From Metallyticus violacea (taxonomy: Eukaryota > Arthropoda > Insecta > Mantodea > Metallyticidae), in assembly GCA_030762175.1 (NCBI GenBank), contig CM060842.1, positions 63,530,501-63,594,500 of the forward strand: a stretch of DNA of 64,000 nucleotides, in the 5' to 3' direction. The notes beneath the pieces are model-generated. The model had not been told where the DNA came from, searched no databases, and was given only the letters and a program-made list of their open reading frames with translations. The first letter of the stretch is position 1; each line of letters starts with the position of its first letter. Below are positions 33,530 through 47,654 of the stretch, in pieces. The position numbers and the translations under genes were made by a program.

Positions 33530-35325
33530 TTATAGTAATTTAAACGCCTCATTTTCTGTGCGCTTTTAAGTTGTATATTCTTCTTTAGAAAAATAAATGC
33601 CTAAGTTCATATGCTGAATATTTCATGCATTTTACCGATATTAACTATTGACTACGTGCAAAGACAGTCGCGCAGAATAGATAATCAACCCACGCTCTTC
33701 ATTTTTGTGACCATGTAATGGATATTTTATTCCTCTAAATAGTTTATTTAAAGCTTGAGTGCAAATATTGACATAAAAGAATTTGTTGCATTGAAGTGGG
33801 ATTGTTAAAGATCAATAATGTTGCAATTAAAAGCTGGTTGTTTACACGAAATTGTAATGAAATCAATAGGTGGCTATAATGCTGGTCGGCACGGTAAGCC
33901 AGCTATTTTGGGCTGGAACATTGTATGGGAAAATAATTGAGTAACGAATAAGCGAATTGCTTGCCATATTTATAGAGTTACAGAGTTCATAACTACACAG
34001 GAACATTTGAGGGTTATTTTGATAATTTAATAGAGCCTCGCCAGGCTGCTTTCAGTACCGGTGAAATTCCAACAGGCAATTGTTAGCGACCCCCCACTTT
34101 AGATGCCCATTATGTTGCATTAGAGGTCAGCTCTCAAATTGAGCGTATTCTGCACGGATCCAATTATTTATGCCCCTCTTGGAAATGGTAAAAGGTTTCG
34201 TTAATTAATTTTAATTACAAAACCACATCAATATAATTATGTAAAATGTAGATGTGTATGTCACCTGTTTAAATGGGCATGGCTTAGACACTAGCAATTT
34301 GGTTGATTTCTAATGTGATAGATTGCATTGTAATGTTTTCCTCGGTCTATAAAGCCAAATGTCAAAAATCTACAACTTTGAACGTCTATTTTTAAATTAA
34401 AATATAAAATCACGTAGAGACTATAATAAAAACCACAATTATTGATATCTGAGTTTAGCCATAAATACTGTTACGAGGATTTAGTTAAAGAACTGCAACA
34501 CATTTTAATATTTTTTCGCCTACTTTTAATATGTTGCTCTCCCGTGTATTACAAACGTTTGCCAAAAATCAATTCTCAAAATAATCCCCCCTTTTGTCTC
34601 TTCACATATCGAAATTTCGTTAGCCATTCATCTATAGCTACACCTCATTGATAGTTCCACCACTGCAGACACTTTACACTCTCAATATTAGTTGTCTTTC
34701 CTTGAACATTTCTTTTATGCCACTTCTAGATGGATTTTACCTTGTGGGTTGAAGCTAAATCTTGTTGGAAGTTCCAATGCTTGTTTTGAACAATGTCATG
34801 TTTCGTTCTTCATCTCAGGTTCCCGCAGTGTGGTTTTATAAGCTTTGGTGGTTGTCTTAAATCTACTTCCAACTGGATTACCCTGAACTTGGTCCTCACA
34901 GAGCTTGGACGCCCTGATCTCGAGCAGTTATCAACCTACTTCATTGAAGCGTTAGCATCCTACAGCTTTCTAGTTTTTAAGCATTTGGAAATTTGATAAT
35001 TTTTCAATCTTATGAAGGGGCTATTGCAACAACCTCAAGTAATGTACTCTTTCTGCTGCATCTGAATGAGAGTGTTAGTATTTGGCAGAAAAACTATCAT
35101 AAGACCTAGTACACTTCCTTTCAAAATTTTTAAACAGCATTGATGACAGGAATGGGCATACATCTCGGTAAATTTACTTTTCTGTAAACACTGAACTTGT
35201 GTTTGTTTACATCAGATCATCAAATATTTGGCTGATTACTAATCTCTGAATTAATCTAAATATCATACTGGCTATGCTTTCGGCTAAGGATATGCCAGCG
35301 TCTAAACTTTAACTACAGAGTCCTC
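33530..35325. other. no gene recognised
   Basis: Mostly AT-rich. Frames at 34,442-34,651 and 34,793-34,996 show no domain. No repeat landmarks found. Confidence 0.5.
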
Positions 35326-35329
35326 GTTT

Positions 35330-35995
35330 GGACACGTAGCCGGTTAATTGGGGATTTGCCTGGCACCGGAAGCACGCTGTTTACTGGCGTAGTCTGATAT
35401 TCATGCTCCCTTAAATTCAAGCGCATAGATTTATGCAGCAACCAAACACTAACCTTTTAGTCCTACAATGGTATTCGTGTACAAGATCGGGGTTTTCTGC
35501 ACTCCAGAATCTATTGTTTTGTGTCGTTAAACGACCATGAAAATACAACCATTCTTTGTCCACAAAAAATAATTAAACGCGGGTCAATAGAGCGAACATT
35601 AACATTATCCAACACCCATTTGCAGAAATGAACTGTACTCACATTATCGCGTGGTTTCAATTCCTCCACAACAGTTATTTTATGGGGTTTTAATTTTTAA
35701 AAGTTTAGGGGCATTCCAAGTCAGGTTTGAGAAATTCCTGACTCTGTGCAAGCTTTGTCAGAGCTATTTGGACTTCGTTTTAAATTACTCCGATGTCCTC
35801 GAGTTTTTGCTCTACAAGAACACGGCGTTTTACTTTCGGTCCGTTATCAAAAAATTATCCCTTTCTCTAAATTTATTCTCAAGATTAGGAACCGTTTCTC
35901 CATGAGGCGCACGAACAGCAAGATATCTACACTATAAATGACCGTCTCATTTCTCTACATGGGTTTGTCGTCACATAGGAATCATACATGAAGAT
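35330..35995 (-). pseudogene. transposase remnant, HTH and DDE-core parts
   Basis: Minus-strand translation, across frameshifts: RIFMYDSYVTTNPCREMRR (N-terminal helix-turn-helix; right end), VKRRVLVEQKLEDIG, KLAQSQEF, then CKWVLDNVNV, VDKEWLYFHGRLTTQNNRFW and SAENPDLVHEY. The last two blocks correspond to the region round the first catalytic Asp in Tc1/mariner-related insect transposases (Asp retained in VDKEW). The order is correct for one protein. It carries many stops and the C-terminal third is not visible. It belongs to the same broad family as the copies at 22, 24, 37, 48, 58 and 59 kb. Confidence 0.75.
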
Positions 35996-35999
35996 TCTC

Positions 36000-37225
36000 T
36001 GTAGTAAAGTATACGGAATTTTTTATTTTATAACAGTACTGACGCATCATAACACTGAAATACGTGGTTTCACATCGTTCAACTCCAGCACAGCACAAAG
36101 ACTTCGCGCCAGCACACAGATAGGCGGGAAAGTGAAAAGGGGGTTCAGAATCTGTTAGAAATAGGGATGGTAAATTCCCGTTAGACCGGCCCACTTGAAT
36201 GAGTTCTTTAATCTTCAATTAAAAAAATAAAAAGAAGGAATATAATTAATCATAACATTTGATTTGCATTCAAAAAGTATCGTATACATCAAAGCGTTCA
36301 AATGAAGGCTCTGTATAAAAATGGCTTTCCAGTGTAATTAACATGCATCCTTATTGTTGTATAATTTCTTTTACAAAACTTCCACTGGATGTCCCAATAA
36401 TTTGATAATAGATCAAATAAATATTATTATGCTGCATCAAACTTTCATAATTCAAACCAAAGAAAATTGCGTATAAGTTATTTAGTTCTCGCAAGTATTC
36501 GAGCGTTTTAACTGCTGAAGTTTGGATCTGATAATGAGACCGTTGGAAATTGCAAACATCACAAATCATTTAAACTATAGATCCCTTCTCTTTTAATGGT
36601 TGCTTTCATTATAATTAGCATATGCTAGTGGCTGTCTTTTCCGATCCTCGGTAGCACAATATTATTGTTCAATGTTTTCCTGGATCATAACATCCTTCCG
36701 GTTTATTTTTCAAAGTAATTTTGTTATTCTATTGTTCTGTACATTTTTCTGTATAAACGTGTATCTTTATATGTCTAAATAGTTTCTTATATCTTCTTTT
36801 CTTTTTAATGTCCGTAGTATTTGAAAAAAAATTATTTCAGGATATTGTATTCTTTTTTGCTGATATAAGCTACATATAGTGGAACTGCTATAGCTCTGTG
36901 TAGTTTTAATACCCTTTCTTTTGATACTTTGTCATTTAATGTTCATTTGATTGTTTCGCGCATTTGTTGGGAATTGGCAATCATTTAATTTTGTTTACAC
37001 TTAAAATGGTTTAATGCTTGGTTGCTTAAACAGTTGTCGTTTATTTATTCTATCAGTATATTTTATAGTATCCATTTAGCAATTAAAGGATATTTGCTTT
37101 GAAAAATATTATTTTTGTTTTTTTTTCTGCTGAGATTATTAAATTAAATTTTTGTAGTATGATAAAATACTTTTTGTAGGTTATCATCACAATAATTGCT
37201 TTCATTTTATAAATATTGCCAGTTT
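36000..37225. other. no gene seen
   Basis: AT-rich, non-coding. Short frames have no domain. Confidence 0.5.
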
Positions 37226-37229
37226 TATG

Positions 37230-37545
37230 CCATAAACTAGCTGCTTATCGAATGCGATGATAATTGCTACTTTGGCGCCCAATCCATATAGACACTTCCT
37301 TCTAAATGGTAATAAGGAGGTGCTCCATCTTGCTGGAAATCAAACTCTTCATCATCTAACCTCTCAAATACGTAGCATTCCTGGAGCAGTTTCGTTGTAA
37401 CGAGAAGTTATCCATTAGGTAAATTGTGTTGATTAACCCATATTTCACTTTAATGTAACCTACTCTCTCCACACAATTTTTGTCATACACCAATCACAAA
37501 ATCAAGTTATCCTGTCAGGACAACCCTCATGGAAGTTGTGGGCAA
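37230..37545 (-). pseudogene. transposase DDE-core fragment
   Basis: Minus-strand translation reads FERLDDEEFDFQQDGAPPYY then HLEGSVYMDW (about 37,275-37,365). The QQDGAPP-H block holds the second catalytic Asp of this insect transposase family; Asp is intact here, His is replaced by Tyr. Upstream sequence on the same strand is too broken to assign. No element ends were found. Confidence 0.65.
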
Positions 37546-37606
37546 TCATCGGAATTCTTAAACATTTAACATCAAGTTAGGTATACTCGAACAAACTAAG
37601 ACCTCG

Positions 37607-37705
37607 GGCCTATGAGTCACCCCCCGGCAGGTAATGAGTAACAGGCATGAGGGAGAGGGTAGTTTGTACCCCATGACATATTGTACCTCTCCTAGTTGTC
37701 TGTAA
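37607..37705 (+). repeat. short dispersed repeat, copy 2
   Basis: Resembles 30,573-30,690: GAGTCACCCCCCGGCAGGTA, AACAGGCATGAGGGAGAGGG and TTGTACCTCTCCTAG in order. Confidence 0.45.
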
Positions 37706-37709
37706 TCCA

Positions 37710-40700
37710 GCACTAATATTTATCTTCATTCTGGTATTCCGGATGCCTATTGTAGACAAATGTTGAAGTTTCCCGTGACTCGCCTCAAAATGCGATGGAC
37801 GCTGAATTTTGAAGTTCCTATTCCATAAATCACTAAACATAGCTACACATTTACCTGCAAATCGCTGGAAAGAACAATTGTTCTTCCCTTGTGGCACTAG
37901 TGGATGTCTCCTATCTTGCGAAACGTTCTTATGAATATGAGGAATAATTTCATCTACTGCAAATTTATCTCAAATGCGAAAAATTGCAAATCCTGTTGTG
38001 GATTTTTAAAGCTACTTTCTAAACTTATTTGGACTTCAGTTACGTTGACTTCAAGATAGATATTCTTCCCTCAAATTTCAATATTGTTTCGTTGGTTATT
38101 TCAATTACCATAAGAGGGTATATAAGTATATATTTTGGAACACATGCATTTTTATTAAGAAGTTCTATAAACAAGGGTATCGAAATATATAAAATCATGC
38201 CTAAAATTGTTGAACTTCATGATAATAGCAGAATGCTGAACTGCTCTATGGTTTTCTCATTTTATCCTAATTTACCCTTCTTAGACATTCAGACCTATTT
38301 CGTCGTTTCAGATGAATTCAATGTGCCATTTAATATAGTATTTACCATTTAGAATTGAGAATTTTTGTAGCTAATCTTAAATCATGATTAAACCACATTT
38401 TGTTCCCTTCCCCCCCTTTTTCGTGTTAAACAACTGGTCATTCTGTGATATCGATATGAATATCAATCTGGGGATTTGAGGTCACAGGGTTTTTTTTCTC
38501 AGCTTCTGCTTTCTTTTTTTGTTCCCCATTCTTCTTCTTCTTTGCACTTAGTCAGTATTTTTGCAACGTTTTAGCATTAATATTATTTCTTTAACTCTTA
38601 AGTGCTTATACTTTAATGCTCTCTCTCATTCTCTCTTAGAAAGCATATTATGAAACCGTTAGTAATAATTTATCTACCAAGTTGAATTAAGTTGAATTGA
38701 GCTTGCGAGCAATGATTAATGCATATGGCATGCAAGGCACGCAATTTGAAATCAATCGGCAGCAGCTCTTTATGAGAGAAAGAGATGAGACCATGCCACA
38801 CAAACATCCATTCAATGGTATAGGAAGAAACTGGAGAATTTGCAGCATATTCTCTCATGATATTAAATTCCTTACAAATAAAGAAAAAAGGAAGGAAAGA
38901 AAGAAAGAAGTGTAAAAATCAAAAGGAATTTATTAGGGGATTATGTAATAATTATTCATTTTTGTATAATACAGTAAGGTTTAGAGTCGAACAATAATCA
39001 TCATTTGGGTCGATAGTCAATTGAAGATGTTCGGGGCACAGGATTTCCTTCGAAGACATATCACAGGAAACGTGCAAATAGTGAACGATTATAAATGGCC
39101 TCCTATCAAGGTTAACATACTGCCCATGGACTAAGAATTTCATTTGACACTGTTTCTTTACCAATAATAACAATTTTATTATATAGATTAGACCTCAATG
39201 AGTAACGCACAAGATCAGAGAATACGTGGAACGGAATTTAGTTAAATGGGGCTGGGCACCTAAAAGAAAACCTGTTTTTTTTTTTTATTTCTATGCATAT
39301 AGTCCATGTAATGCAAGCTTTATATATACTCCATTCCCAAAAAGTTGTATGTTCAAAGCTCGGAAAGATTATGACTAGATTCTTCTGGGATTTGCAAGGC
39401 ATTTTACAGGAGAGCCCATGTTTACAAAATGAAATCATCAATATTTAGGTAACTGTCAGCAGGGATGTTGCTGTTTCATAACAATGTCTATCCACCAGCC
39501 CCGTTAATCATTTTCTGCTTTCGAGGAGGAATATTATCCATCTTTAGTGCAGATCTGGTTGCAGCTATTATTATCTTCTGCTTCGAAACATTAAACTCCC
39601 TTGCGAGCGCGATTTCCCTGCAGTAACTTCTCGAGTAGGCCGTAAAGGGTTGGTCCCATGAGAAATGTTTCTGGAAGTTAAAATCACAGGGGAAGAAGTG
39701 GATCAAGTTCATGGTAGTGAAGGAAAATTATATTGATCAATATTGAGTACAAAGTTATACTTTCATTTCAGATATGTTGTAGTAAAGGAAATGTTTAATG
39801 TACAAGTAGTAGAATTATTTCTAGTTAGAATACAATATAGAAATGGGTAGTAAATATAGACGAGAACCTTAGGCAATTAATAATGTCTGGTTGATAAATG
39901 TATATATTTCGATTCAGTACTCGTTCATAATCTTCGGGTACATTTTACCCCTTCATATAGATAGTGAAAAGTATTTGAGTGTGTTTTATTGTAAGCTTAT
40001 TATTATAAGAGCTTCCCTGGAGTCATAGTTTTATGTTTTAGTAGTGAACATTTTTTTCAATCAAGAATTGGAATAATGTTTTACTATTTATTGCTAATTT
40101 TAAAGGGCTACAACATGTTGAGCCATCTAATTATGTATAGGATAAAGTTGGATACAATGTACACTCAGACTGAATGGCTTATTTTTTGTGTTCTCTCTGA
40201 TTATCCATTGTACTATCATCAGCTACTCTATTTCTTTATTATTCAGTCCTTGGTTTACATTTTAACTTAGTTGCGTGCGATATGAATTTTGATTTGGATT
40301 ATGCATTTGATTGTAGACTTGAAATCTTATAAATAATTCCTTCCCCTCTACTGAAGAAGTTTTAATGAAAACAGAGGGAAATGCTCTATTCGTTGAGCTT
40401 GCTGGTAATACTGTAATTTTTTCGTCTTCATCTTACCAGAGAGCATGCTTTCCATCATTTAATGCATAGTTTTTAGAGGATAGCATTCTTTAGACTTGTG
40501 TATTTTTTGTAAATGAAAACTTTCAAGTATATATGTGTTTTATTTAAATTGTATTGGCTGTGCCTGCTTCCCTGCTTATTAAATTTATTTACCTCGATAT
40601 TGCAATTGAAAAGTTATCCCAGTAGTACATGGATGAGTAACGTCCATTTTTATGCTTGTGACGTCTGTATTTGTATTTCCATGTATTTTACATTTCTCTT

Positions 40701-43700
40701 CATCGTACTCCAAGTGACGAAAATTGTGGGCATTTCTGGTACGTGAATTTTAAAATGTTTTTATTTACATTTACTATTAATTATTATTGATATCAATTTG
40801 GAGGCAAATCAGGTAAAGTAATACACGTGTTTACAAATTTCCGGTTACTATTCTTAGTTGTTTCTATGTAGATATTATTTTTGTGAAAGTTTGAAGAATT
40901 TAAAACTTAAGTAAATATATAGTTCTTTCCTATTCATTCGTCAAAGGTTTATGTAGGAGATTTCAAATTATATTCGTCAGCAGTTATCGCCGATCAATTA
41001 TCGCCCGAGAATCAAATGCGTTTTTAGTTTCAGTCATATTCAAAAGTGTCTTTGTAAAATTCCCTTGTTTCTGTAATATAATTTATAATTGTGTAGTTTA
41101 AGAAATGGCACTGTATTAAAGTTCTGCTTGTGAAATTTGAAGACGATTTCAGAAAGCATACTTCGATGTTACGGATCATTAATGCCCAAAGATGTATAGA
41201 AATGGGGAAGCATTTAGAATATATCAACTATGACGGAGGTTTTCAAATAGAGAAGACCTGGAATCCGTCATTGTTCAACAAACAACTGACTACAACTCTC
41301 CTAACCTCTCTCCTATCCCTTCCAACTCTTGAGTGATTCTGTCCCTCTCTGCCTCTCCGGATACTTTCACTGAATCTCACAGACGATGCTGCCAGAGTAG
41401 CCAGCAAAAGGTATGGCTTTTTAAAGTTCCTTTAAATCAACGATTACAACAAAATATCCTGGTAATGATTAACTTTAATAATTTGTAGATATGCTTTTGG
41501 CGCCATCCAGGGAGGATTCTATAACAACATTTACAGTAAACTATCTCACAAAAAAAAAATCATATAGATTTGAGAATATACTGGCAGTTATCATTTAGAG
41601 TGTATTGCTCCCTTTGATAATCTAACATAACATCATAAAACATTATCCTGGAAGATATTGCTAGAACTTTAACCAGAGATACGCCATTTTAGGCATTTTC
41701 CAAAGAGGTTTGGAATATGAAGTTAACGATTTCATCACCCTTTCTTGTAGTAAATAACATTTAACTGTTTATATTAAATTGTTACATAACAACATAGCCG
41801 TGTCACTGATACAGCATTTCTTCCAATACCGGGACTTGACAACGCGCGCGCAGGTTTGTTAAGTTTCCGTTCTTGCCGTGGAAATATCATATTCGATCTC
41901 CGAGTGTTTTCGGGAAATAGTTTAACACTGTGATGTTGTTAAACTTCGTATACTTTTCAAACCTTTGTGTGAAAGCATTAATTAGTTGCTTAACTCTCGC
42001 TGTCTGCTTATATGCCCTAGGGGACGTAGGGATAGTCACAACAAAAACTGAATTTCAGAAGTTCTACAGGTATATGGGGGCGGTCCTGTGTCGCTGGCAT
42101 TTAATTAATAATTAATTTAATATTAATAACAACATTCTACATATCGGAAAATGCTGAAAACCTCCAGTAAGATATTGAATGTGCTGGCAGGGCTGAAAAT
42201 GTGCGAAGATTAACATTGTATTCTCCATTTTAGTGTCCAATTTTAAGGGCATTTTTTGTTTATGTTTTTATTTTGTTCGACGTTTTAAAAAGTAGCAGCA
42301 ACAAAATTAAATTTATAATGATATTTAAATGGAAAAATAAAGCATATTGTATAAAGTAAACTTTAGCTGTAATTAATACGAATTGTTAATATTTCGTTGA
42401 AATAATCGATTTGCAGATAAAAACTTAAGTTTGTTCTTCTATGCTTTTAATTGCGATGGATTATGATTTTTGAAGAAGACACGTGGAACTTTACATTTAG
42501 CTGTGCACGAGTGAATATTTTCAATTAGCAATGGGTTGCGATGAAAGATTTTTATGAACTTTTCTAAATTCACAGGGCGTAGTTATTAATTATGTTTTAT
42601 AATAAAAAAATAAATCAATATAGCAAAATGAATAAATAAGTAACAACACTCTTTACATCTTAAATTGGAACTGTTGCTCTAAGATAAAATATTTCTCTTG
42701 AAATTTTGTACACAGATTTTTAAATCAGAAGGCAAAGATATTAGGTAGTCATAAGGGATGTAATTGCTGCATGTTCTTCACCGTTGAAAAATTGGAGATT
42801 TCGAATCACAGATGATATTTAGAAGAACAGAATGAGGCAATGGATAAATAATATTTGCGAAATGTTTTCCGGTAGTGTGGTCCCAAGGGAAGGAGTTTAA
42901 GCCACGATTTTAATTAGTTATCTGCTATTTTTAATATTAAACCTGTGGATCCTTTCTGAACACAGTTCATTTACTAGAACAGCACTCTGCCTCGTCGGCT
43001 GAGGTTAAAAGATACTGGGAAAGTTTGTTCTGGTTTTAATTTAATCATCACATTACAGTTAGAAATCATTAATAATTATAACCTTTTGTTTTCTATGCAA
43101 CTATGCAGTGAAGCTACAAATGAAATTGCAACATTGGTGATTTATGAATTAATTCACCACATTATTTGCTTTAAAACGTTTAACTATGAAACTCTCATCA
43201 TGAACTCTCTTCATCTGTGAAGAAAAAGGTAAAGTTTGCAAGGCTTGCTGTAAACGAAAAGATTAAAGTCAGTCAGTTTTACGAACCATACTCTGGGATA
43301 CTTATCGAGCGAAAACTGTTCATTTAATTACGTCTGAAGTAGTTACGAGCCAAGCTTGATGAGACAGTTCATAAACCTCACCTCTTCTATTAAAAACTGA
43401 TGCCGCCAGTTTGGTCACGTCAACTCCGCTACATTATGCAAATGCATATTCTTCAATATACGAAATGAGCTAGCTATGAAGTTGGTATAGATACTTCCAA
43501 TAATGTTAAATGTTTAGTTTTAATTTTTGATGTTGAGAGAATACAATAAATATAAAAAGGTGCCTGTAGGGTTTTACTTAAAATTATTTGGGAGATTTTA
43601 CGCACAGCAACCATTTAAATTGTTTTGTAGAAGAGGCTTTATGGAATTAACTGATGATTAGATTGCAATACTTCAAAAGTACGATGCCTTGGAATGCACA
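37710..43700. other. 6 kb without a recognised gene
   Basis: Frames up to 107 codons (38,029-38,352) lack any recognisable domain and are AT-rich. No RT, transposase, SINE or RNA-gene landmarks were seen on either strand, though old repeats could be missed. Confidence 0.5.
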
Positions 43701-43717
43701 CTCTGGAACCAAAAAAG

Positions 43718-43737
43718 TCAATAATAATAATAATGAC

Positions 43738-43787
<50 letters not shown>

Positions 43788-43804
43788 CAACAACAACAAC
43801 AACG
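43718..43804 (+). repeat. compound microsatellite (AAT)n(AAC)n
   Basis: Long AAT run ending in about seven AAC units. It accounts for the poly-Ile/poly-Thr open frame here. Confidence 0.97.
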
Positions 43805-43902
43805 AGCAGGCTTACAATCGCTAATTTAAGTTCTGTTTCGATTTATGGCATGTTTCTACACGCACCTTTAGCCTCATCCTTTCATCACCAGTCACATTTT
43901 TT

Positions 43903-44176
43903 TTAATGGTGTTTACCGCCCGTTTTTACTACTGAGCCACCACAGGCGGTGGACACTGATGATACAGGAGATGAAATGATATATTGGAAAAGGATATTTT
44001 TTAAGGAAGGAAATGTTCCAGGGCTAAGTTTAGGATACCTCCCCAGCATTTGATATTTATGAGGTCTGAGGAAAACCTGGTTAAGTCCCTAGTTAGGGAA
44101 GACTCCTGGTGGGAATGGGATTCCGGACCTCCCACCCACGAGTCCGCGCCTTTACAACCTCGGCCACCAGTGGTGG
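43903..44176 (-). mobile_element. SINE family 2 copy, near full length
   Basis: Minus-strand head CCACCACTGGTGGCCGAGGT (A box), TTGTAAAGGCGCGGACTCGT, a pseudo-B box (GGTCCGGAATCCC), body with ATCCTAAACTTAGCCCTGGA, and 3' end with CACCGCCTGTGGTGGC, AGTAGTAAAAACGGGCGGTA and a short A-run. It matches the 33.0-kb copy throughout. Confidence 0.8.
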
Positions 44177-44179
44177 TAT

Positions 44180-44880
44180 GTTCATCATGTCAGGCTATAC
44201 TGATAGTAGAGCTGTTAAAAGCAGATGTGTAGCAATGGAGCTACCGAAGTTCGAATTCTTCGTGAATTATTTCATTTGTTATTTTTTGCAAGTAAAACTA
44301 ATATTTAGAATACACATGATAATATAGCTTCCAAATGCAAAGCCTTGTTTAGATTTTAAGGTATTTTGCTCGTGCACTCAAGGAGAAGGAAAAGTAATAT
44401 TTGTTTTCAAAATAAATAGTATATATATATACTTTTTTGTTTGAGCATAAATGCCCTAAAATTCAAATAAACCTTATTCATTATATATAGTTGCTCTTTA
44501 TAAGTAATTTGGCACTGTGAACCGAGCGGCAGCGAATGCTTCCGATGTTTTCCGAATCGAACATCGCCTGTTGCTAATTTTTTTTGTCTATGTTTGCACA
44601 TATGTATCATTATGGGCTTAGAGACAAAGAAACAACACTTACTAATTGATGTTAAAGAGTAATAAGAGCAAATGATAAATATAAATATTAATCATCAATA
44701 TTTCCAGTGATAGAAACAAAATTCAAATAACGCTTAGGTAAAGGAATAACCGCTATATCAACTCTAAAAGATGTATTACAAACTATATTTAAAAAAGATA
44801 AAATTATAAACTTTGTTCTAGAATTAATAATGTTAGAATCTTGGAGATTGAAGTATGCATAAACAAAAAGACAACAGAAA
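44180..44880. other. no gene seen
   Basis: AT-rich non-coding sequence, with a short TA dinucleotide run near 44,420. Confidence 0.5.
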
Positions 44881-44882
44881 TG

Positions 44883-45260
44883 TACAGGGTGTTTGCTAGA
44901 TGATACAAACGTTCAGAGAGATGGAGAAAGGTAAATGAATAAATTCGAGACAGGAAACCCTGGTCCGGAAAGTTCTTCTTTTTTTCCCCATGATTTGCAG
45001 AAGGTATAATAATACTATAAGGATAGGCGACCTGATCAATATATAAGCGTACATCATTAGGGGTTGGGAAAGAAACTGCACTAATGCAACGCATATGGCG
45101 GCGTGCGTTTTAAACTTTAGTAATGCAATGAAGATAGCGTGACGTGTATTTGATGAGGTTAGTTCTGGTGTAAGAGTATTCAGTAAACTGCAGCCTGTAT
45201 ATACAAGTTGAAGCGTATACTCGATCAATCGGAGCGAAATGCCCTAAAGTAACGCAGTTC
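44883..45260 (+). mobile_element. possible DNA-transposon terminal segment (MITE-like)
   Basis: Starts TACAGGGTGTTTGCTAGATG, a form common at the ends of insect Tc1/mariner-type elements (ACAGGGTGTTT). It is followed by a block with ACGTTCAGAGAGATGGAGAA. No opposite end or transposase was recognised, and the right boundary is arbitrary. Confidence 0.45.
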
Positions 45261-45264
45261 AACA

Positions 45265-45690
45265 CGGCTGTTGAGCCATATACGGCCTTAGAGCTCTTTT
45301 CTCTGGCCCTCGAAGAGCGTAGTTTGTTACTTAAAACATAAAAGATAAGTTTATAATCAAATCTAGTGCCTACGTACTAGGTTGAAGTGAGCGATAAACG
45401 GAATGCCTGAACTTCAGGTCGAATCATTTCCTTCGTCCCTTCTGGCAGCGTTGCTTCCGATTCCAAAAAAACTGCGGAACTTTGCAATCTCAGTGCAAGG
45501 TCGCTTCAGCACCAAATGAACGCTACAACTATTTCCAACTTTCTATATAACGCGAATTCGCAAAGCATGTGTGAACATGAACGTGTTACAATTAGCTTGT
45601 TCTGCATTAATCATGAATTCAAGTACTTAGACAACACGTATATATTATAATAGTTCAATGATTGTGTTTTGAAGATTGTAGTAACCGTTT
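45265..45690. other. no gene seen
   Basis: Moderate GC, no domain readable on either strand. Confidence 0.45.
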
Positions 45691-45693
45691 TAG

Positions 45694-45728
<35 letters not shown>

Positions 45729-45734
45729 TAATAA
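45694..45734 (+). repeat. (AAT)n microsatellite
   Basis: About 13 units with one GAT interruption. Confidence 0.95.
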
Positions 45735-45739
45735 TCTAA

Positions 45740-46455
45740 TCAAATTTAAGAGTTATCCCAGATGCATTGTTGAGAAAAATCTTGCTCGTTACTGAAAAAC
45801 AAATGGGCATCATTGCCGTATACTTGAAGACGACAGAACTAATTGCAACGTTGTCATGCCAGATTCGGAACTTGGGGAAGCCATTTTTACCATGTAAATG
45901 TTTTCGTAACTTGTGAAAGTAGTGCAGATATAATAAAATTATTTAACGTACAGTCAAAGATTCGTAAATTTTCATATTTCCTTTCCATAAGTATCCAAAA
46001 CAATTTTTGCTTATAACCTGCGACCAGAGTTCCCTATCTAAATCGATAGATTTGTCCTTCTTCATCATTCCTGAGAATTTGTATTATCACAGAAACATCC
46101 TATACATTGGACGGGTGTTAGAGTGTCTCAAAAATAGGCTAATATTGTAACATTCTGCATAATATTTGAACAATAAAACTAGTATGATACTGTAATTTTT
46201 ATAGGAATAGGTAAATGGGTAGAAACTGCCGATGAATGAATTCTAGCAAGGAGAAGAGAAGAAAAACCTAAATAGTTTAGAAGTACATAAGCAATGTATG
46301 AAGGAAGAGCAAGACAGATATTGGAGATAAAGAATAAATTCAATGGCATTCATTTGTCAGAAAAAGTTGAGCATCGATATATTGCATTAATAGTAATAAT
46401 TATGCAACCCATCTTTCAGTTCTTTATGTGTTAAGTAATTATACTCTCTTATTTG
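45740..46455. other. no gene seen
   Basis: AT-rich, non-coding. Confidence 0.5.
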
Positions 46456-46456
46456 T

Positions 46457-46742
46457 CGGTCCTGGTGTGTAATGGTAACCATACTTGCCTCTTAAACCCA
46501 AGATCGCGGGTTCAATCCCGGTCAGGGTTAATGGAATTTTTTCGGGCATAAAGTCCTAAGTATGGCTTTCTTCGGAAGGGAAGTAAAGTCATGGGTCCCG
46601 TGTCTTACGTTTATGGCTTGTAAAAGAACCTCAAGTCTGAAAGAAGAGGCCTCTGAGCAAAATTTATCGGCCGTTTCACGCCCTGAATTGAATGGGACGC
46701 TGATGACCTTAGATGTTAAAGAGCGTTTGTAAATAAAACAAA
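46457..46742 (+). mobile_element. SINE family 1 copy, full length
   Basis: Starts CGGTCCTGGTGTGTAATGGT (A-box region), B box GCGGGTTCAATCCCGGTC, then the family body (TCGGAAGGGAAGTAAAGTC, GAAGAGGCCTCTGAGC, GATGTTAAAGAGCGT) and an A-rich tail. The B box has a one-base change from GGTTCGAA. No adjacent target duplication was seen. Confidence 0.9.
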
Positions 46743-47099
46743 TCAACAATTATATGTCTAAGTAAATATGTTACCTTATTGTGTAAAAATCAATTACCTT
46801 AGTTCTATTTTTGCACCTCTTTTATAGTATAAAACTTAAGTTTCGTTCCTCATGGCTCTTAACTTCTTTTTCATGTTAATTATAAAGCTTCTAGACTTCT
46901 AACAACACTCTTTGTAAGTTTAAGCTGCAATTTCATTATTTCAGTGTTTTACTGGACAGTTAAGGTTTAATATTTAAGCTTTCAAAGCAGAGGATAGTGT
47001 TAATATCCTCGTCTAATGAATTTTCTTTTAATCTTTGATAATTGTAGTTATTTGATAAAAAGGCTAGTTTTCTGCGAGAGACCTCATCTAATTCATATT

Positions 47100-47470
47100 A
47101 TTGCCTAAACTTTATCCTGTGGTTGCGACTGGTTCTCATTCGTCTTTATTGCATCTTCTGCATGCTGGATGCATTGCTTTGTCAGTTGAGGTACCCTGTT
47201 ATCTGTCCGTCTGTCCAACTTTAGCAGTTTGGCTTTCCTCCGCTGCTAATAGTTTATAAGTTCTGCCTTTGACAACTGCGTTGATGATGGTCTTTTGAGT
47301 ACATGTGCCCTTTAGTGGATTCCACTTCTCTTTGTGTTTCTCATTAATCCACTATTCTATGGAACAATCCGAATACAGGAAATATAAATAGGCCAGCAGA
47401 ACCATCCTTCGCACAGTAATCTGCTCTTTCATTACTGAACAGTTTGCGCTGCGGTGCCGTAATCTTTCTT
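47100..47470 (-). pseudogene. LINE RNase H / C-terminal fragment
   Basis: Minus-strand reading gives NERADYCAKDGSAG (about 47,395-47,435), the G-NERAD-AK-G block of RNase H domains in non-LTR retrotransposons. Further along are EKWNPLKGTC, VVKGRTYKLL and HPACRRCN, consistent with the cysteine-bearing tail. Frames are broken and the RT part is not adjacent. Confidence 0.55.
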
Positions 47471-47654
47471 CTTTTTCTTTCCAAAGCTGGTTTCAGACTA
47501 GTGTTTCAAGTCTTGGATTCGTATGGAAATCTAATGATGCAAAACATTTTCCAAACTATAATTCAATAAAATATAATAGCTAATATTAACAATATTAAAA
47601 TATGTAATATTTCAAGTGTTGATACATTAAAAATGTTTATTCTATAGTTTTCAT